Notes: a model not told the origin generated them from the sequence alone. Shown: positions 26,100-36,239, numbered from the stretch's first letter. The stretch is DNA of 55,215 bases from an uncultured Clostridia bacterium (GCA_934476455.1 CAKSNY010000012.1:1-55215), one strand, 5' to 3'. Program-made: numbers and translations.

Positions 26100-28748
26100 T
26101 TAACGTTTTTTTAAAATGTTTATGTTGATGTACTCAAACGAATCTTTATATTTAAGCATTACATTTTTTGTGTTTTCACCCATAAAAACAAATGCTTTAG
26201 CGGCATTTTCCCCCGAGCCTTTCAAAAAAAGATGCCTGAAAAACTTTCCGTTTTTAAATACCCTTATAAAGTACTGGTTAAGTTCGGAACCGAAGGTCTT
26301 ATACTCAACCTCTATTGCACAAACGTTTTCGGCATTGTAGTGTGTACCGCTGCAAACATTCCTGATGCTTGCGTCAAATTCAAAATTATCTCTGTCCATT
26401 CCGACAACTTTATTGCCCTTTCTGTAAATTGCCGGTGTGTTAAGAATAAACGAAAGTATGTTTTCGGCGCATTTTCTCAGATAATAAACATCCAATTTGC
26501 CGTTTTTTACACACTCTGTAAGATTATCCGCATTATTCTTTGCATAATTTACAACCATATACATATCGTTTTGCGCCTGTACCATTGCCGAAAGATTGGT
26601 TGTGTTTTTCTCTTCCTCTGCATCGAGGTGCGGCCACCAGTCTGTCATAACAATGCCGTCGTATCCCCATTCATCCCTTAAAATCGATGTACACAAATCA
26701 TAATTTGTCGGAGAATACGAACCGTTAATTTTGTTGTACGACGTCATTATTGACTTTGCGTTGCCTTCTTTTACGGCAATTTCAAACGGTCTGAGGTATA
26801 TTTCACGCAGGGCACGTTCAGATACCACAGAATTTACCATATTTCTTGCAAGCTCCTGAGAATTGCACGCAAAATGCTTCAATGTTCCGAAAACGCCCGC
26901 GCCCGATAATCCCTTTACACAAGACGCCGCAATTTTTCCGGAAATAAACGGGTCCTCCGAAAAATATTCAAAGTTACGCCCGTTAAGCGGGCACCTGTGT
27001 ATGTTTACCCCGGGGCCGAGCAATACATCAACCTCGTTGGCTCTTAATTCAATCCCTACATATTCGTATATCTCTTCGACAAGGCTGTTATTCCAAGTAG
27101 ATGCAAGACAAGTTCCGTTAGGTATAAGCGTGGCTTTGTCGCCGTTATCCATTCTTATCCCCGAAGGGCCGTCACAGGTGCATACAGTGGGTACGCCGTA
27201 TGCAAGAAGCTCGTCCGTTACACCGCCGAAGGCGCTTGCCGAGCCTGCTCTTACCCTTTGGCTGTTCATTCCCTCTCCTTTTACAAGGCAGGTCATATCT
27301 TCACAGGAAAGCTGCATTATAAATTCATTAAGCGTATTTTTGCCGTTTTTAACGTCGCGCAGGCTTATATTTTTTTTGCCTGTGGGCGGCTGCTGCGGTA
27401 TTATATGCTCTTTCATTCTTTCTTTAATATCATATTTCCTTGTGGCAGCCGCTATATATACGGCGTCAAAATGCCCGTTTTCATAATTTGGCTTTAACCT
27501 TTTAAATTCCTCAATCGGCGCCAAAGCCTGCCTTAGCTTTTTTATTGTTCTTTCTTCTGTTTTTAAGGTCAGCACTTTTTTGGCATCACGCACATTTTCA
27601 CCGACATAAATTACATATTCCCCTTCTTCAAGTATATACGAAAAGGTATCAATATCATCATATGCCGCCATATCGTTAAGCGAAAAATCCACAAAAGCAG
27701 TTTCGCTTTCTCCGACATTAAGTGTATGTGTTTTGGCATAGCCGACAAGCTCGCGGGAGGGTTTACCGAGCTTCCCCTGCGGCGCGCTGAAATAAACCTG
27801 TACAACCGCTTTGCCGCTGAATCCGCCGATGTTTTTTACAACAGACGTAACCTTAATTCTGTCGTTTATAATTTCGGCGCTGTTTTGATAGCTGAAATTT
27901 GTGTACGACAAGCCGTAGCCGAACGGGTACATAACGCTTTCCTTTGCAAACGTTTCAAAATATCTGTACCCTACATAAATATCCTCGGCATATATGTTTT
28001 TTACAGGGTCTCCGTGATTTTTAAACGACGGATAATCATTTATATCATACGCTATTGTGTCTGTAAGCCTGCCCGATGGGGATACATCGCCAAGTATTAT
28101 GTCCGCAAGGGCATTGCCGCCCTCCTGCCCGCCCTGCCAAGCATAAAGCACGCACGGCACGCCATACTCTTCCACCCATTTCATATCCATAATATTACCG
28201 ATATTCAGCACTACGCAAACCTTTTCAAAGTGCCGTAAAACGGTTTTTAAATTACTTTCTTCATCTTCGCTTAATAAATAGCTCCCTTTAACGGCTTGAT
28301 TGTCCCTTGATTCGCCCGCTGTTCTCCCTATTACAAAAATTGCGCAGTCCGATTGTTTTGCCGCTTGCATGCAAAGCTCGTCACTTATTTGCATTTCTTT
28401 CTGCGACCAAAGAACCTCGTCCCATATATCGGTGGTAACAGGCGGATTTTCCTCTATAAATTTTTCATAAGCTGCTGCCAGGTCCTCGTTTATATTTATT
28501 CTGCCCCGCAGCCCATCTACAATATTAACGCAATATTCTGTGTTCACTCTTCCGCCCGAGCCAAGGCCGCTTTTAATATACTCTGTCTGCGCTCTTCCGA
28601 AAATGGACACATTTTTTGACCTGTCAAACGGCAGCACGCCGTCATTTTTTATAAGTACGATGCCCTCTGCCGCCGCCTGTCTTGACAGTTTTGCAGCTTC
28701 TGCGATACATCCCGTTTTAAGATTATTCAAATCATATCCTTTGAACAT
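26100..28748 (-). CDS. GH3 glycosidase with permuted domain order (beta-glucosidase/xylosidase-like)
   Basis: The 882-residue protein contains all GH3 parts but in reversed order. The alpha/beta sandwich domain comes first (NVSIFGRAQTEYIKSGLGSGG near 45; SGRLTDTIAYDINDYPSF and the YGFGLSYTNF-like motif follow), then a fibronectin-like domain, and only then the TIM barrel (from about 490), with FGTLKHFACNSQE and the nucleophile Asp703 in VMTDWW. The same order is known for some rumen clostridial beta-glucosidases. No signal peptide is present, so it acts inside the cell on imported oligosaccharides; the sugar (glucose, xylose or other) cannot be told. The start at 28748 follows AGAGGAAAG; a longer frame to 28904 has no such site and would overlap the trehalase gene. 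It is the last gene of the operon. Confidence 0.88.
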   Translation of the reverse strand: MFKGYDLNNLKTGCIAEAAKLSRQAAAEGIVLIKNDGVLPFDRSKNVSIFGRAQTEYIKSGLGSGGRVNTEYCVNIVDGLRGRININEDLAAAYEKFIEENPPVTTDIWDEVLWSQKEMQISDELCMQAAKQSDCAIFVIGRTAGESRDNQAVKGSYLLSEDEESNLKTVLRHFEKVCVVLNIGNIMDMKWVEEYGVPCVLYAWQGGQEGGNALADIILGDVSPSGRLTDTIAYDINDYPSFKNHGDPVKNIYAEDIYVGYRYFETFAKESVMYPFGYGLSYTNFSYQNSAEIINDRIKVTSVVKNIGGFSGKAVVQVYFSAPQGKLGKPSRELVGYAKTHTLNVGESETAFVDFSLNDMAAYDDIDTFSYILEEGEYVIYVGENVRDAKKVLTLKTEERTIKKLRQALAPIEEFKRLKPNYENGHFDAVYIAAATRKYDIKERMKEHIIPQQPPTGKKNISLRDVKNGKNTLNEFIMQLSCEDMTCLVKGEGMNSQRVRAGSASAFGGVTDELLAYGVPTVCTCDGPSGIRMDNGDKATLIPNGTCLASTWNNSLVEEIYEYVGIELRANEVDVLLGPGVNIHRCPLNGRNFEYFSEDPFISGKIAASCVKGLSGAGVFGTLKHFACNSQELARNMVNSVVSERALREIYLRPFEIAVKEGNAKSIMTSYNKINGSYSPTNYDLCTSILRDEWGYDGIVMTDWWPHLDAEEEKNTTNLSAMVQAQNDMYMVVNYAKNNADNLTECVKNGKLDVYYLRKCAENILSFILNTPAIYRKGNKVVGMDRDNFEFDASIRNVCSGTHYNAENVCAIEVEYKTFGSELNQYFIRVFKNGKFFRHLFLKGSGENAAKAFVFMGENTKNVMLKYKDSFEYININILKKR

Positions 28749-28764
28749 ATTGCTTTCCTCTTTC

Positions 28765-29976
28765 TTAGCTTTCAAGATAATCTTTTGCAAATAAATACAC
28801 CCCTGCGCTCCATCCGAGCATAATGCGCTCGCCGTAATCGCCGACTGCATCCTTATTGCCCGTAAGCACATTGTACTTTTCCCATAAGGTGCCTGTTTTC
28901 TCAAACAGCGTTTCCATTATACTTACATATTTTTGCGCAACCCGGCGGGCGTCTTCTTTAAAGCCGTAGTTATCAAGCCCTTTTATAACAACATATTGCA
29001 GCGGCGGCCACCCGTTCGGATATGCCCACTGATATATTCCCGGAAGCGAATACTCCTCTGTTGCGGCAATTCCGTATTCGCGCTCTATACGTTTTAGCTG
29101 CCTGCGTGTTTCCTCTGCCTGCTGCGAAGACGCAACGCCCGCCCACAACGCAAAAAACGACGCCGCCGAAAACAGCTTCATTGTTTTATCTTCGTTAAAA
29201 TTATAATCCATAAAAGCGCTGCCGTCCCACAGATATCTGTTCATAAGCTCCTTGCGGGCATCCGCACGCTTTTCCCACTTGTCCTCTTCCTTTAAATTAA
29301 GCTCGCGCGACATAAACGCAAAGTTTTTTTCATAAAGGTACAAATTGCAGTTCAAATCAATATGTACGGTTTCGTCTTGCTTAAATTCGCACCTGGGGTT
29401 AAAATCCCACCCGCTTTCGCAGTCGGTAAGCAGCTTTACTGCCATGGTTTTGCTGTCGCAATTTGGGATTGTATATCCTATTCTTTTGGAAAAATATTTG
29501 CTTATGTGCTCTGTATCTCCCAAATTGTCTTTGTTAACGCTGAATTTATTAAGCCCTATCGGGGTTATCCTTTGGGTCATCCAAAAATTATATTCCTTTT
29601 TTAATGTTTTGTATGCCCTTTCCAAAAATTCTTTATCCCTATATCTTTTATAGACATCCATTACCATCATTGACAAAAACGGCGGCTGTGAACGGTTAAG
29701 ATAATACGTTCTGTTTCCGTTGGGCATATATCCGTACCTGTCAACAAGATAAAGCATATTTTCCGTACAGCTTTTGGCAAGCGCCTCTTCCCCTGTTAAA
29801 TACAGCCCCTGTGAGGTAAAATAGGTGTCCCAGTAATACATTTCCTCCCAGTAGTATTTCGGCGCGGGTATTATGTAGGGATACGGCATTCCTATAAGGG
29901 TTTCGGTCCCTATTTTATTTTCTCTTACACATGTATTCCAGTTTTCTTTTATATATTTTTTCAAATCTTTTGTCAA
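28765..29976 (-). CDS. GH37 trehalase-like glycosidase
   Basis: The 403-residue protein carries the trehalase signatures: EEMYYWDTYFTSQGL near 45, PNGNRTYYLNRSQPPF near 85, catalytic Asp191 in ESGWDFNPR, QWAYPNGWPPLQ, and LWEKYNV near the end. It is shorter than E. coli trehalase (about 550) and has no signal peptide, so it is cytosolic. GH37 enzymes hydrolyse alpha,alpha-trehalose to two glucoses; inside a pectin operon the true substrate may differ. The start was set at a TTG (29976) because AAAGGAG ends immediately before the ATG at 29985, too close to use, but nine bases from this TTG. The ribosome site overlaps the GH78 stop, and the GH3 gene follows 16 bp later. Confidence 0.8.
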   Translation of the reverse strand: MTKDLKKYIKENWNTCVRENKIGTETLIGMPYPYIIPAPKYYWEEMYYWDTYFTSQGLYLTGEEALAKSCTENMLYLVDRYGYMPNGNRTYYLNRSQPPFLSMMVMDVYKRYRDKEFLERAYKTLKKEYNFWMTQRITPIGLNKFSVNKDNLGDTEHISKYFSKRIGYTIPNCDSKTMAVKLLTDCESGWDFNPRCEFKQDETVHIDLNCNLYLYEKNFAFMSRELNLKEEDKWEKRADARKELMNRYLWDGSAFMDYNFNEDKTMKLFSAASFFALWAGVASSQQAEETRRQLKRIEREYGIAATEEYSLPGIYQWAYPNGWPPLQYVVIKGLDNYGFKEDARRVAQKYVSIMETLFEKTGTLWEKYNVLTGNKDAVGDYGERIMLGWSAGVYLFAKDYLES

Positions 29977-29990
29977 ACTATCCATCTCCT

Positions 29991-32624
29991 TTATGTTTGG
30001 GCAAAATGAACCGTAACCCCGTCGGGAACGGTATATTCAAATACAGGTTTGCCGTTTTCAAAACGCCACGCTACAGATATATCTCCGTGTATGGATTTAT
30101 AATTTACTTTAAAGCTGCCGATTTCTTCTATCGGCATCGGCTGAATAAAAACCTCTTTAAGCCCGGGGGCGGACTTTTCAATCCGTATCCCTCCCAGGTA
30201 TTCAAAAAACCACCCCACCGGCGAGCCTAACGAAAAGTGCGACATACTTATTGACTTGTCAGCGTCATTTTCACCGTACCAGCTTTCTGTTATTGCCGTT
30301 GCGCCCGAAGACAGCATATTCAGCCACGACGGAAACGTTTTTGCACGGATTATTTTATATGCAACATCCGTATGACAAAAATCAGACAAAACATTAAACA
30401 AATACCTTGTGCCTATAAAGCCGGTTGTTATATGGTAATCCTCTTTTTCTATGTACCTTACAAGCGTATCTGTAAGCTTTTTTTGCAGATTTTCGGGCGC
30501 AATGCCAAATGCAACGGGAAGCACAATTCCGCATTGATTATGCGCGTCGTAGTCGTTTTCCTCTGTAATAAGGTGTCTTTTGTTAAATTCGTGCTTTGCT
30601 TCATCTGCGCGGTTTTTCAGCATTTCCGCCGTTTTGTAATCCTCTAAAATACGGGCAATGTCGGAAACGGTTTTAAGCATATAATAATGCCAGCATCCGC
30701 AGAAAAATTCCTTGTTCGGCGTTACACCTTTCGGAGAAAGCCAGTCGCAGTATTCATGCGTATCCCCGGGCGGTAAAACCATACCGGGATATTTCGTTCT
30801 TTTTTCAATAAGCTTCAGCATTTCGCCGTATCTGCATTTTAAAATGTTCTTATCCCCGTAAAATCGGTACAATGTCAGCGGCAAAATATAGGTTTCATCC
30901 TCCCACGCGTACGGACCGGGGTGCATTTTAACGCCGTTGTCAGTCCAGCGTGCAAGAATTTTGGAATTATCCGTCAACCAGCATGCAGAATGTGCAAAAA
31001 TCTGTATGTCGCCGTTCCAATAGTTCTTTTCACGCGTGGGACAGTCTGTAGGACCGTTAAATACATTGTTCAGCCACGCTCTTTTTGCCGCATTAAAAAT
31101 TTTGTTTATTGCCGAATCGCTTGTTTCAATCGTTCCTGTCTGCTTTAAATCGTTGTGAAGCTCAAAAACGCAAAGCTCTTCTATCATATCGCTGCTTTCA
31201 AGCCCCTCTATATATACATACCTAAAGCCCGTGTATGCAAAGCGGCACTCATACACTTCCCTGCCGCCTTTTGCAATATACACATCCATATTACGCACAA
31301 AGGCGCTGCTTCTGCCGCCTGCCCCGCAGTCTGCCGGATAATAAACGCTTACATACGCTCCGTTTTCGGGAAGCCCCGTTTTTTTGTCTAACCTCTCACA
31401 ATACCGAATTCTGACCTTTTTTCCGCGCGGCAATCCCCTAAACGTAACCTTTGCCCTGCCTGCAATGCACAGCCCGACATCATATAAATACGAGCCGTCG
31501 GAAAGCTTTTTAAGATTGTCGGCTATGTACTCGTTCGCCTTTACTATATACGGATAATCCTGAAAAAGCAGTTTTTTGTATTCCGTGTTTTCCCGCCAGC
31601 AAACATTTTCATATTCGGACAGGTCTATGTTTTCACCGCACCAGTCTGAAACCTCAAGACGTGCGTCATACCTCTCTCCGTATTGAATGTCGTTGTCGAC
31701 CAGCGGCGACGGAATGCACCGCCAATTTTCGTCCGTATAAATATATTCTGTCGCTTTGTCTTGGTATTCAAGCTTTATAATTGCCATTACCTCGGGCTTT
31801 TTGGCATACAGCATACCCCACGAACGGCAGTTGTACGTTCCGTTTCCGGTAATCATACCGATTGTATTGCTGCCCTTTTTTAAAAAAGGCAGTATGTCAA
31901 ATTTTTGATACTCTTTTTGATAATTGTTGCAAAACGGCATAAAAAACGCGTCCGTAATTCTTTTACCGTTAATGTACGGCTCATAGCAGCCGAGCGCGGT
32001 AGCGTACATCACAGCGCTTTTAAGATCTTTTTTTATATCTGCTTTGCGTACAAAGCAGTATGAACGCCTAATTGCAACAGGGTGCATAGGCATAACGTTT
32101 ACATCCAGCACATCACGCCCGACGGTTTCCGTTTCAAAATTTTCAGGCTCGGTATTTTCCCAAAAGTCAACCAGTTTAACCTGCTTAAAGCCCCCGTCTG
32201 TCAGAATTTCTTCCACGCTGCCGTCTGTATAATAAATTCTTATACCGCCCGTAATTGCCGAGCTGAAGCTTTCGTCATTTCCGCTTTGATATCCTCTTAT
32301 GTGAAGATTGTTTTCGCCGTTTTTCAAATACTTTGTTACATCCGTAAGCTTCAGATGCTTTGTATCGTTTGCAATTTGCACACCGTTAAGCCACACGTCA
32401 AACAAATTATCGCATAAAAATCCAATTTCTGCCGATTTTACGTTTTCACGGGGTGTAAAAAGCCTGAAAAGGTGAAAACGCGTACACCCGAACGTCCATA
32501 TATACATAGCGTTTGGGAAATTTTCCTCCCTCGGTCGGCAAAACCTTTTTAACGATTCTTCACCTGCGGAAATAAGCTTTGCATTTGAAAAATCCATTTC
32601 TGTTTTTTTGTATTGTATACTCAT
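29991..32624 (-). CDS. GH78 alpha-L-rhamnosidase
   Basis: The 877-residue protein has N-terminal beta-sandwich domains (FDVWLNGVQI; TALGCYEPYINGKRI) and an (alpha/alpha)6 catalytic barrel. In DCPTREKNYWNGD, Asp527, Glu532 and Asp539 match the residues known as substrate-binding and general-acid positions in bacterial GH78 enzymes, and Glu780 in TESWYGEN fits the general base. It removes terminal alpha-L-rhamnose, as expected for rhamnogalacturonan-I fragments. No signal peptide is seen, so it is intracellular. The start at 32624 follows AGGGGAACAG; the longer frame from 32666 has no ribosome site. It lies after a hairpin (32655-32701) and is followed within 14 bp by the trehalase-like gene. 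Confidence 0.9.
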   Translation of the reverse strand: MSIQYKKTEMDFSNAKLISAGEESLKRFCRPREENFPNAMYIWTFGCTRFHLFRLFTPRENVKSAEIGFLCDNLFDVWLNGVQIANDTKHLKLTDVTKYLKNGENNLHIRGYQSGNDESFSSAITGGIRIYYTDGSVEEILTDGGFKQVKLVDFWENTEPENFETETVGRDVLDVNVMPMHPVAIRRSYCFVRKADIKKDLKSAVMYATALGCYEPYINGKRITDAFFMPFCNNYQKEYQKFDILPFLKKGSNTIGMITGNGTYNCRSWGMLYAKKPEVMAIIKLEYQDKATEYIYTDENWRCIPSPLVDNDIQYGERYDARLEVSDWCGENIDLSEYENVCWRENTEYKKLLFQDYPYIVKANEYIADNLKKLSDGSYLYDVGLCIAGRAKVTFRGLPRGKKVRIRYCERLDKKTGLPENGAYVSVYYPADCGAGGRSSAFVRNMDVYIAKGGREVYECRFAYTGFRYVYIEGLESSDMIEELCVFELHNDLKQTGTIETSDSAINKIFNAAKRAWLNNVFNGPTDCPTREKNYWNGDIQIFAHSACWLTDNSKILARWTDNGVKMHPGPYAWEDETYILPLTLYRFYGDKNILKCRYGEMLKLIEKRTKYPGMVLPPGDTHEYCDWLSPKGVTPNKEFFCGCWHYYMLKTVSDIARILEDYKTAEMLKNRADEAKHEFNKRHLITEENDYDAHNQCGIVLPVAFGIAPENLQKKLTDTLVRYIEKEDYHITTGFIGTRYLFNVLSDFCHTDVAYKIIRAKTFPSWLNMLSSGATAITESWYGENDADKSISMSHFSLGSPVGWFFEYLGGIRIEKSAPGLKEVFIQPMPIEEIGSFKVNYKSIHGDISVAWRFENGKPVFEYTVPDGVTVHFAQT

Positions 32625-32654
32625 ATCTGTTCCCCTAAGCAGATGCTGACGTAA

Positions 32655-32701
32655 TAAAGAGTGCAAGGAAGATATTTTAAACTCCTCACTTACACTCTTT
32701 A
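32655..32701 (-). terminator. Stem-loop between laminin-G-like and GH78 genes
   Basis: A 9-bp perfect outer stem (TAAAGAGTG at 32655-32663, CACTCTTTA at 32693-32701), extended inward by an imperfect AAGGA/TCCTC pairing, sits in the 95-bp gap between two operon genes. It lacks a real T-tract on either strand, so it is more likely a partial terminator or RNA-processing site that sets the downstream gene level than a full stop. Confidence 0.45.
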
Positions 32702-32719
32702 CTTCGTTTGTTTGATTAT

Positions 32720-34738
32720 TTAATTAGCTGTATACGTAAATGTATTTGTTTTTGATGCCAGCGGCTTTAATGTATCGTTCATCCACAAAAACAGCTTTGC
32801 CGTAAATGTACCCTCACTTTTCGGGTCATAGCTGAGATTTGCTTTGCCATCCGTAACCTTTGCAATTGTTGTTTTCTTCAAAACATTGTCCTGGTACAAC
32901 GCCAAAATTGCCAAACCGTTTTTATACCCGTCTTCATTTTCATCATTTGCATTTACGGTTACTTCCGCTATTGACTCACTTCCCGAAGCTTTTAACCCGA
33001 GAGCATACTTTGCGGGAATTGTTATATCAAACGTACGCTTTAAGGTATATGCATCGCCTTCATCTGCCGCGCTAGCGGTATAGGTTACCGTTTTAGCTTC
33101 CGTACCCTCAAAAACAGCGGTTTCATTTGCTGTAACCGCAGTGTCGCCCTTTGTCCAGCTAAGCTTATATCCTGTTGATGCATTTGTCGGAATTGTTATG
33201 GTTTTATTGTTTGTAGCAAGCGTTTCTTTATTTCCGAAGCTCTTTGCTGCTGCGGAAAGGTCTGCTTCACGAACATCCTTATAAATTGCTATGTTGTCAA
33301 AATACACTGTAGATTTTGCAATGTTATACTCAAACGGTCTGTATAATTTGTCACCGCCCGTTGTAGAACCAGCTTTAAAATTAAATGTAAGTTTCGGCGC
33401 TACACATTTAAGTTCTTCGCCCCTCTTTGCAAGGTATGCGGCGCCCTTTGCACCTGTTTTGTTAGTATAGTTAATATCGGATATATCGGCATACATAACA
33501 AGCGTGTACCATTTTCCCGGCTCGATTTCGCATCCGAACAGTTTGCCGCTTGCATCTATCCCTGCACGAAATCCGCCATTACTTCCGTCTCCGCGCATTA
33601 TAAGAATGTTTTTAGTTCCCGACTTCAGTGCCGCTTCTGTAGGAACCATAAAATCAAGCTTTGTTGCGTACGCGGTTCCGACATTATTAGCCGAATCATT
33701 ACTCTTGTTTGTCCCTACTCTAAAGAGTGCCCATGCACTGCTGCTTTCTGAAGCTGCAACCAATACGCCTTCACTGTCTACAGAGCTGTTTGCCCAGGAA
33801 TTATAAGTTTTATTATCGCCGTAAAAAGCTGCTTCATCAGTAACGCTCTGCCCTTTTACTGCGGAAAAATCCTCAGCCCAGAATTTTTCGTAGCCTGTCG
33901 GCTCGCAGTAAATTTTAATATCGTCAATCGTTATCATTTTGTTTGTTGAAGCATATGAAGATTGAGCCGAATCAATCCTGAACGTATGCCAGGTTGTGGT
34001 GTAGTTATAATCCTTATCCGCTATAGATGGCACATCCAAATAAAGTCCGTTTGTTTTGTCAACAACTTTTCTGCCGTTTACCCAAACGCTGAAGCCTTTA
34101 CCCGGAATATCAATCAAAACGCTGAGATTATACCATTGATCATTTTTGATTTCAACACCCGTATCTACAGTAGTATTTGAGGTTCCATTAAGATAAGTAT
34201 ACGTAAGTTTACCGTTAGCGTTTCTGGCAATCAAAGCCCCAAGGCGCGCAGTTGTTGCTTTTGGGTCTTCGGAGGCTTGATACTGTACACCAACGCCGCT
34301 TTCCAAAATGCTTTTGTAGGCATTTTCTGTTCCGCCGGTAAGCTTAAAATTCATATCCACTCTGTACTTTTTTTGATCAAGTGCGCTATCATCCGAAATC
34401 CTTGTATACATTTTGCCTGCAATCTGCAAAGCCTTGTTTTGGTCATCCTCTGTAATTTGCTTGATAAACTGACCGCTTCCCGCATTATGTTGAACTGAGC
34501 CTGTTTCCCCCGTCACTGTGGCGTAATTGTATTCATTGTAGCCATCTTCGTTTGTTTTATCAACTGTTCCCAAATTATCAAAATTACCGTCCGCAAAAAC
34601 AACCTCTCCTGCGGTAACTTTTCCGTCGCCCACGGAAAAGCTGTTTCTGTAAGACGAAGCATATGCGCCAACTGCGGCTCCGAAGCATATTGCCGACGAT
34701 AAAGCCGCGCACAAAAAAGATTTTACCGTTCTCTTCAT
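32720..34738 (-). CDS. Exported protein with two laminin-G/concanavalin-like domains
   Basis: The 672-residue protein has a signal peptide (MKRTVKSFLCAALSSAICFG, cleavage after YAS near 28). Two beta-sandwich regions follow, about 45-285 and 290-500. Each has the feel of a laminin-G or concanavalin-like lectin fold: NDQWYNLSVLIDIPGKGFSVWVNGRKV and PGKWYTLVMYADISD, ending MITIDDIKIYCE and VYFDNIAIYKD. A bacterial Ig-like tail ends the chain. There is no SLH, sortase motif or catalytic signature, so it is probably a secreted glycan-binding protein; the same fold is in the SLH protein at 45062, which shares DFMVPT-type strings. A strong AGGAGG lies nine bases before the start. It sits in the operon between the serine hydrolase and GH78. 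Confidence 0.75.
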   Translation of the reverse strand: MKRTVKSFLCAALSSAICFGAAVGAYASSYRNSFSVGDGKVTAGEVVFADGNFDNLGTVDKTNEDGYNEYNYATVTGETGSVQHNAGSGQFIKQITEDDQNKALQIAGKMYTRISDDSALDQKKYRVDMNFKLTGGTENAYKSILESGVGVQYQASEDPKATTARLGALIARNANGKLTYTYLNGTSNTTVDTGVEIKNDQWYNLSVLIDIPGKGFSVWVNGRKVVDKTNGLYLDVPSIADKDYNYTTTWHTFRIDSAQSSYASTNKMITIDDIKIYCEPTGYEKFWAEDFSAVKGQSVTDEAAFYGDNKTYNSWANSSVDSEGVLVAASESSSAWALFRVGTNKSNDSANNVGTAYATKLDFMVPTEAALKSGTKNILIMRGDGSNGGFRAGIDASGKLFGCEIEPGKWYTLVMYADISDINYTNKTGAKGAAYLAKRGEELKCVAPKLTFNFKAGSTTGGDKLYRPFEYNIAKSTVYFDNIAIYKDVREADLSAAAKSFGNKETLATNNKTITIPTNASTGYKLSWTKGDTAVTANETAVFEGTEAKTVTYTASAADEGDAYTLKRTFDITIPAKYALGLKASGSESIAEVTVNANDENEDGYKNGLAILALYQDNVLKKTTIAKVTDGKANLSYDPKSEGTFTAKLFLWMNDTLKPLASKTNTFTYTAN

Positions 34739-34763
34739 TGTTAGTATCCTCCTAAAAAATAAT

Positions 34764-36239
34764 TTAGTTTATTTTTGTACCGCCTGCGTATCCGCTGTAT
34801 TCATTAAAATACCATTCGGCGGTTTTAACCATTGCAATACCGATTTCGTCGTTCCTGAAAGAAAATGTCATTGTTATAACCCCAAGATATTCGTCAAGCG
34901 TATGCGTTCTGATAACAAGGGTATGGTCATCCTTCCATGCAGCCGATGACCATGCACGGTACCCTTTGCCGGACGGGGTATCAATCTGTTTAAAGAAATA
35001 ATGTGTTTCGGGGAATACATACTCTGCCGGTTTTCCGAACCCGAATTTTATTTCCTTTACACCCCGCGGGGTTGTATAGCGCATAACGCCTTCGTCCTTG
35101 CTAAACAAAAAACAAATGTCCGAAATTTCCATTCTGTTTTTTTCAAGCTTATATACCGCGCCGTTAACCGTATTTTTCATCGGCACGTCAGTTTTTCCTT
35201 TCACCGCTGCCAATCTCATATTATTGCAGGTTTTTTTCAGCTTTTCATATTCCGGTATATTTTCGCAAAGCTCTGCGGAAAGATTGGGAATAATCTGCCG
35301 CCGCAGCTCTTCGTAAATAAACTGGTACGTCAGGTCAGAGCCCTGGCAATCGGCAGTGCAGCAAAATATAAAATCCTCTTTCGGAAAGCATATGGCGTGC
35401 TGTCCGCCCATTCCTCTAAAGGCAAAGGAGCCGTCGTTTGACAGCCATATCTGGTAGCCGTAGCCGCCGCGCCACATCATATGGTCGTTCCATTCGTCGT
35501 TAAAAATTTGTTTGTCTGTCGCAGCTTTTACATAGCTTTCCGACAGAAGCTGTCTGCCCTTAAACCTGCCGCCGTGATTAAACACGCAGGCAAACTTGCC
35601 GAGGTCGCGCAGCGTTGCCATAATTCCCGAGCCACCCCACGAATAGCCGTCGGGGGCTTTTATGCACCATGCCTCCTTTGAAAAGCCGATGGGGTCAAGC
35701 AGCTTTTCACGCATATATTCAAGCATTGTTTTTCCGTTTAGCTTTTCAACCAATGCACACAGCGTATGCGACGCTGCTGTGTCATAGATAAAAATTGTAC
35801 CCGGAGGGTGGTTGACGGGGCAGTTTAAATACTCCCTCAGCCAATGCCCCGTACCCGATGTGTGCTTTGTTTCCACAAAGGGGGTTGCCATTTTAAGCAA
35901 ATCCTCTATTGTGGTGTCGCAAAGCCATTTGTGCGGATTTTCGGGGCAATACTCGGGAAAATAGTCTATAATTTTATCTTTAATACCTATCCTTCCCTCG
36001 CCAAGCATCAGCCCTATTGCCGCTGATGTAAAGGATTTGCTTATCGAATACATACGCTGAAGCTTATCCTCCGAATAAGGGGGGCAATACCCCTCGGCAC
36101 ATATATCCTCGCCGCGCATCATCAAAAAGCTGTGTATATTTACACCGCGCTTTTCCAGCGCTTCAATATAATGTCTTATTGCTGCCGAGTGTATTCCCGC
36201 TTTTTCGGGTGTTATTGTTTTTAACATCGTATCCTTCAT
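34764..36239 (-). CDS. Serine hydrolase of the beta-lactamase/esterase family (copy 1)
   Basis: The 491-residue protein has the class C beta-lactamase/penicillin-binding fold: SxxK motif SISK with nucleophile Ser near 67 (RMYSISKSFTSAAIGLML), a Tyr motif FIYDTAASH near 150, and GMGGQHAICFP in the place of the KTG or HxG motif. There is no signal peptide, so it is cytosolic. In a glycan operon such proteins are usually esterases, perhaps removing acetyl groups from rhamnogalacturonan fragments; beta-lactam resistance is unlikely. It is paralogous to the gene at 53579: both begin with TPEKxGI and end with an NEY-SGYAGG or NEY-NGFAGG motif. Starts at 36239 (AAGG nine bases off) or 36227 (AAGGA four bases off) are both possible. 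Confidence 0.8.
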   Translation of the reverse strand: MKDTMLKTITPEKAGIHSAAIRHYIEALEKRGVNIHSFLMMRGEDICAEGYCPPYSEDKLQRMYSISKSFTSAAIGLMLGEGRIGIKDKIIDYFPEYCPENPHKWLCDTTIEDLLKMATPFVETKHTSGTGHWLREYLNCPVNHPPGTIFIYDTAASHTLCALVEKLNGKTMLEYMREKLLDPIGFSKEAWCIKAPDGYSWGGSGIMATLRDLGKFACVFNHGGRFKGRQLLSESYVKAATDKQIFNDEWNDHMMWRGGYGYQIWLSNDGSFAFRGMGGQHAICFPKEDFIFCCTADCQGSDLTYQFIYEELRRQIIPNLSAELCENIPEYEKLKKTCNNMRLAAVKGKTDVPMKNTVNGAVYKLEKNRMEISDICFLFSKDEGVMRYTTPRGVKEIKFGFGKPAEYVFPETHYFFKQIDTPSGKGYRAWSSAAWKDDHTLVIRTHTLDEYLGVITMTFSFRNDEIGIAMVKTAEWYFNEYSGYAGGTKIN

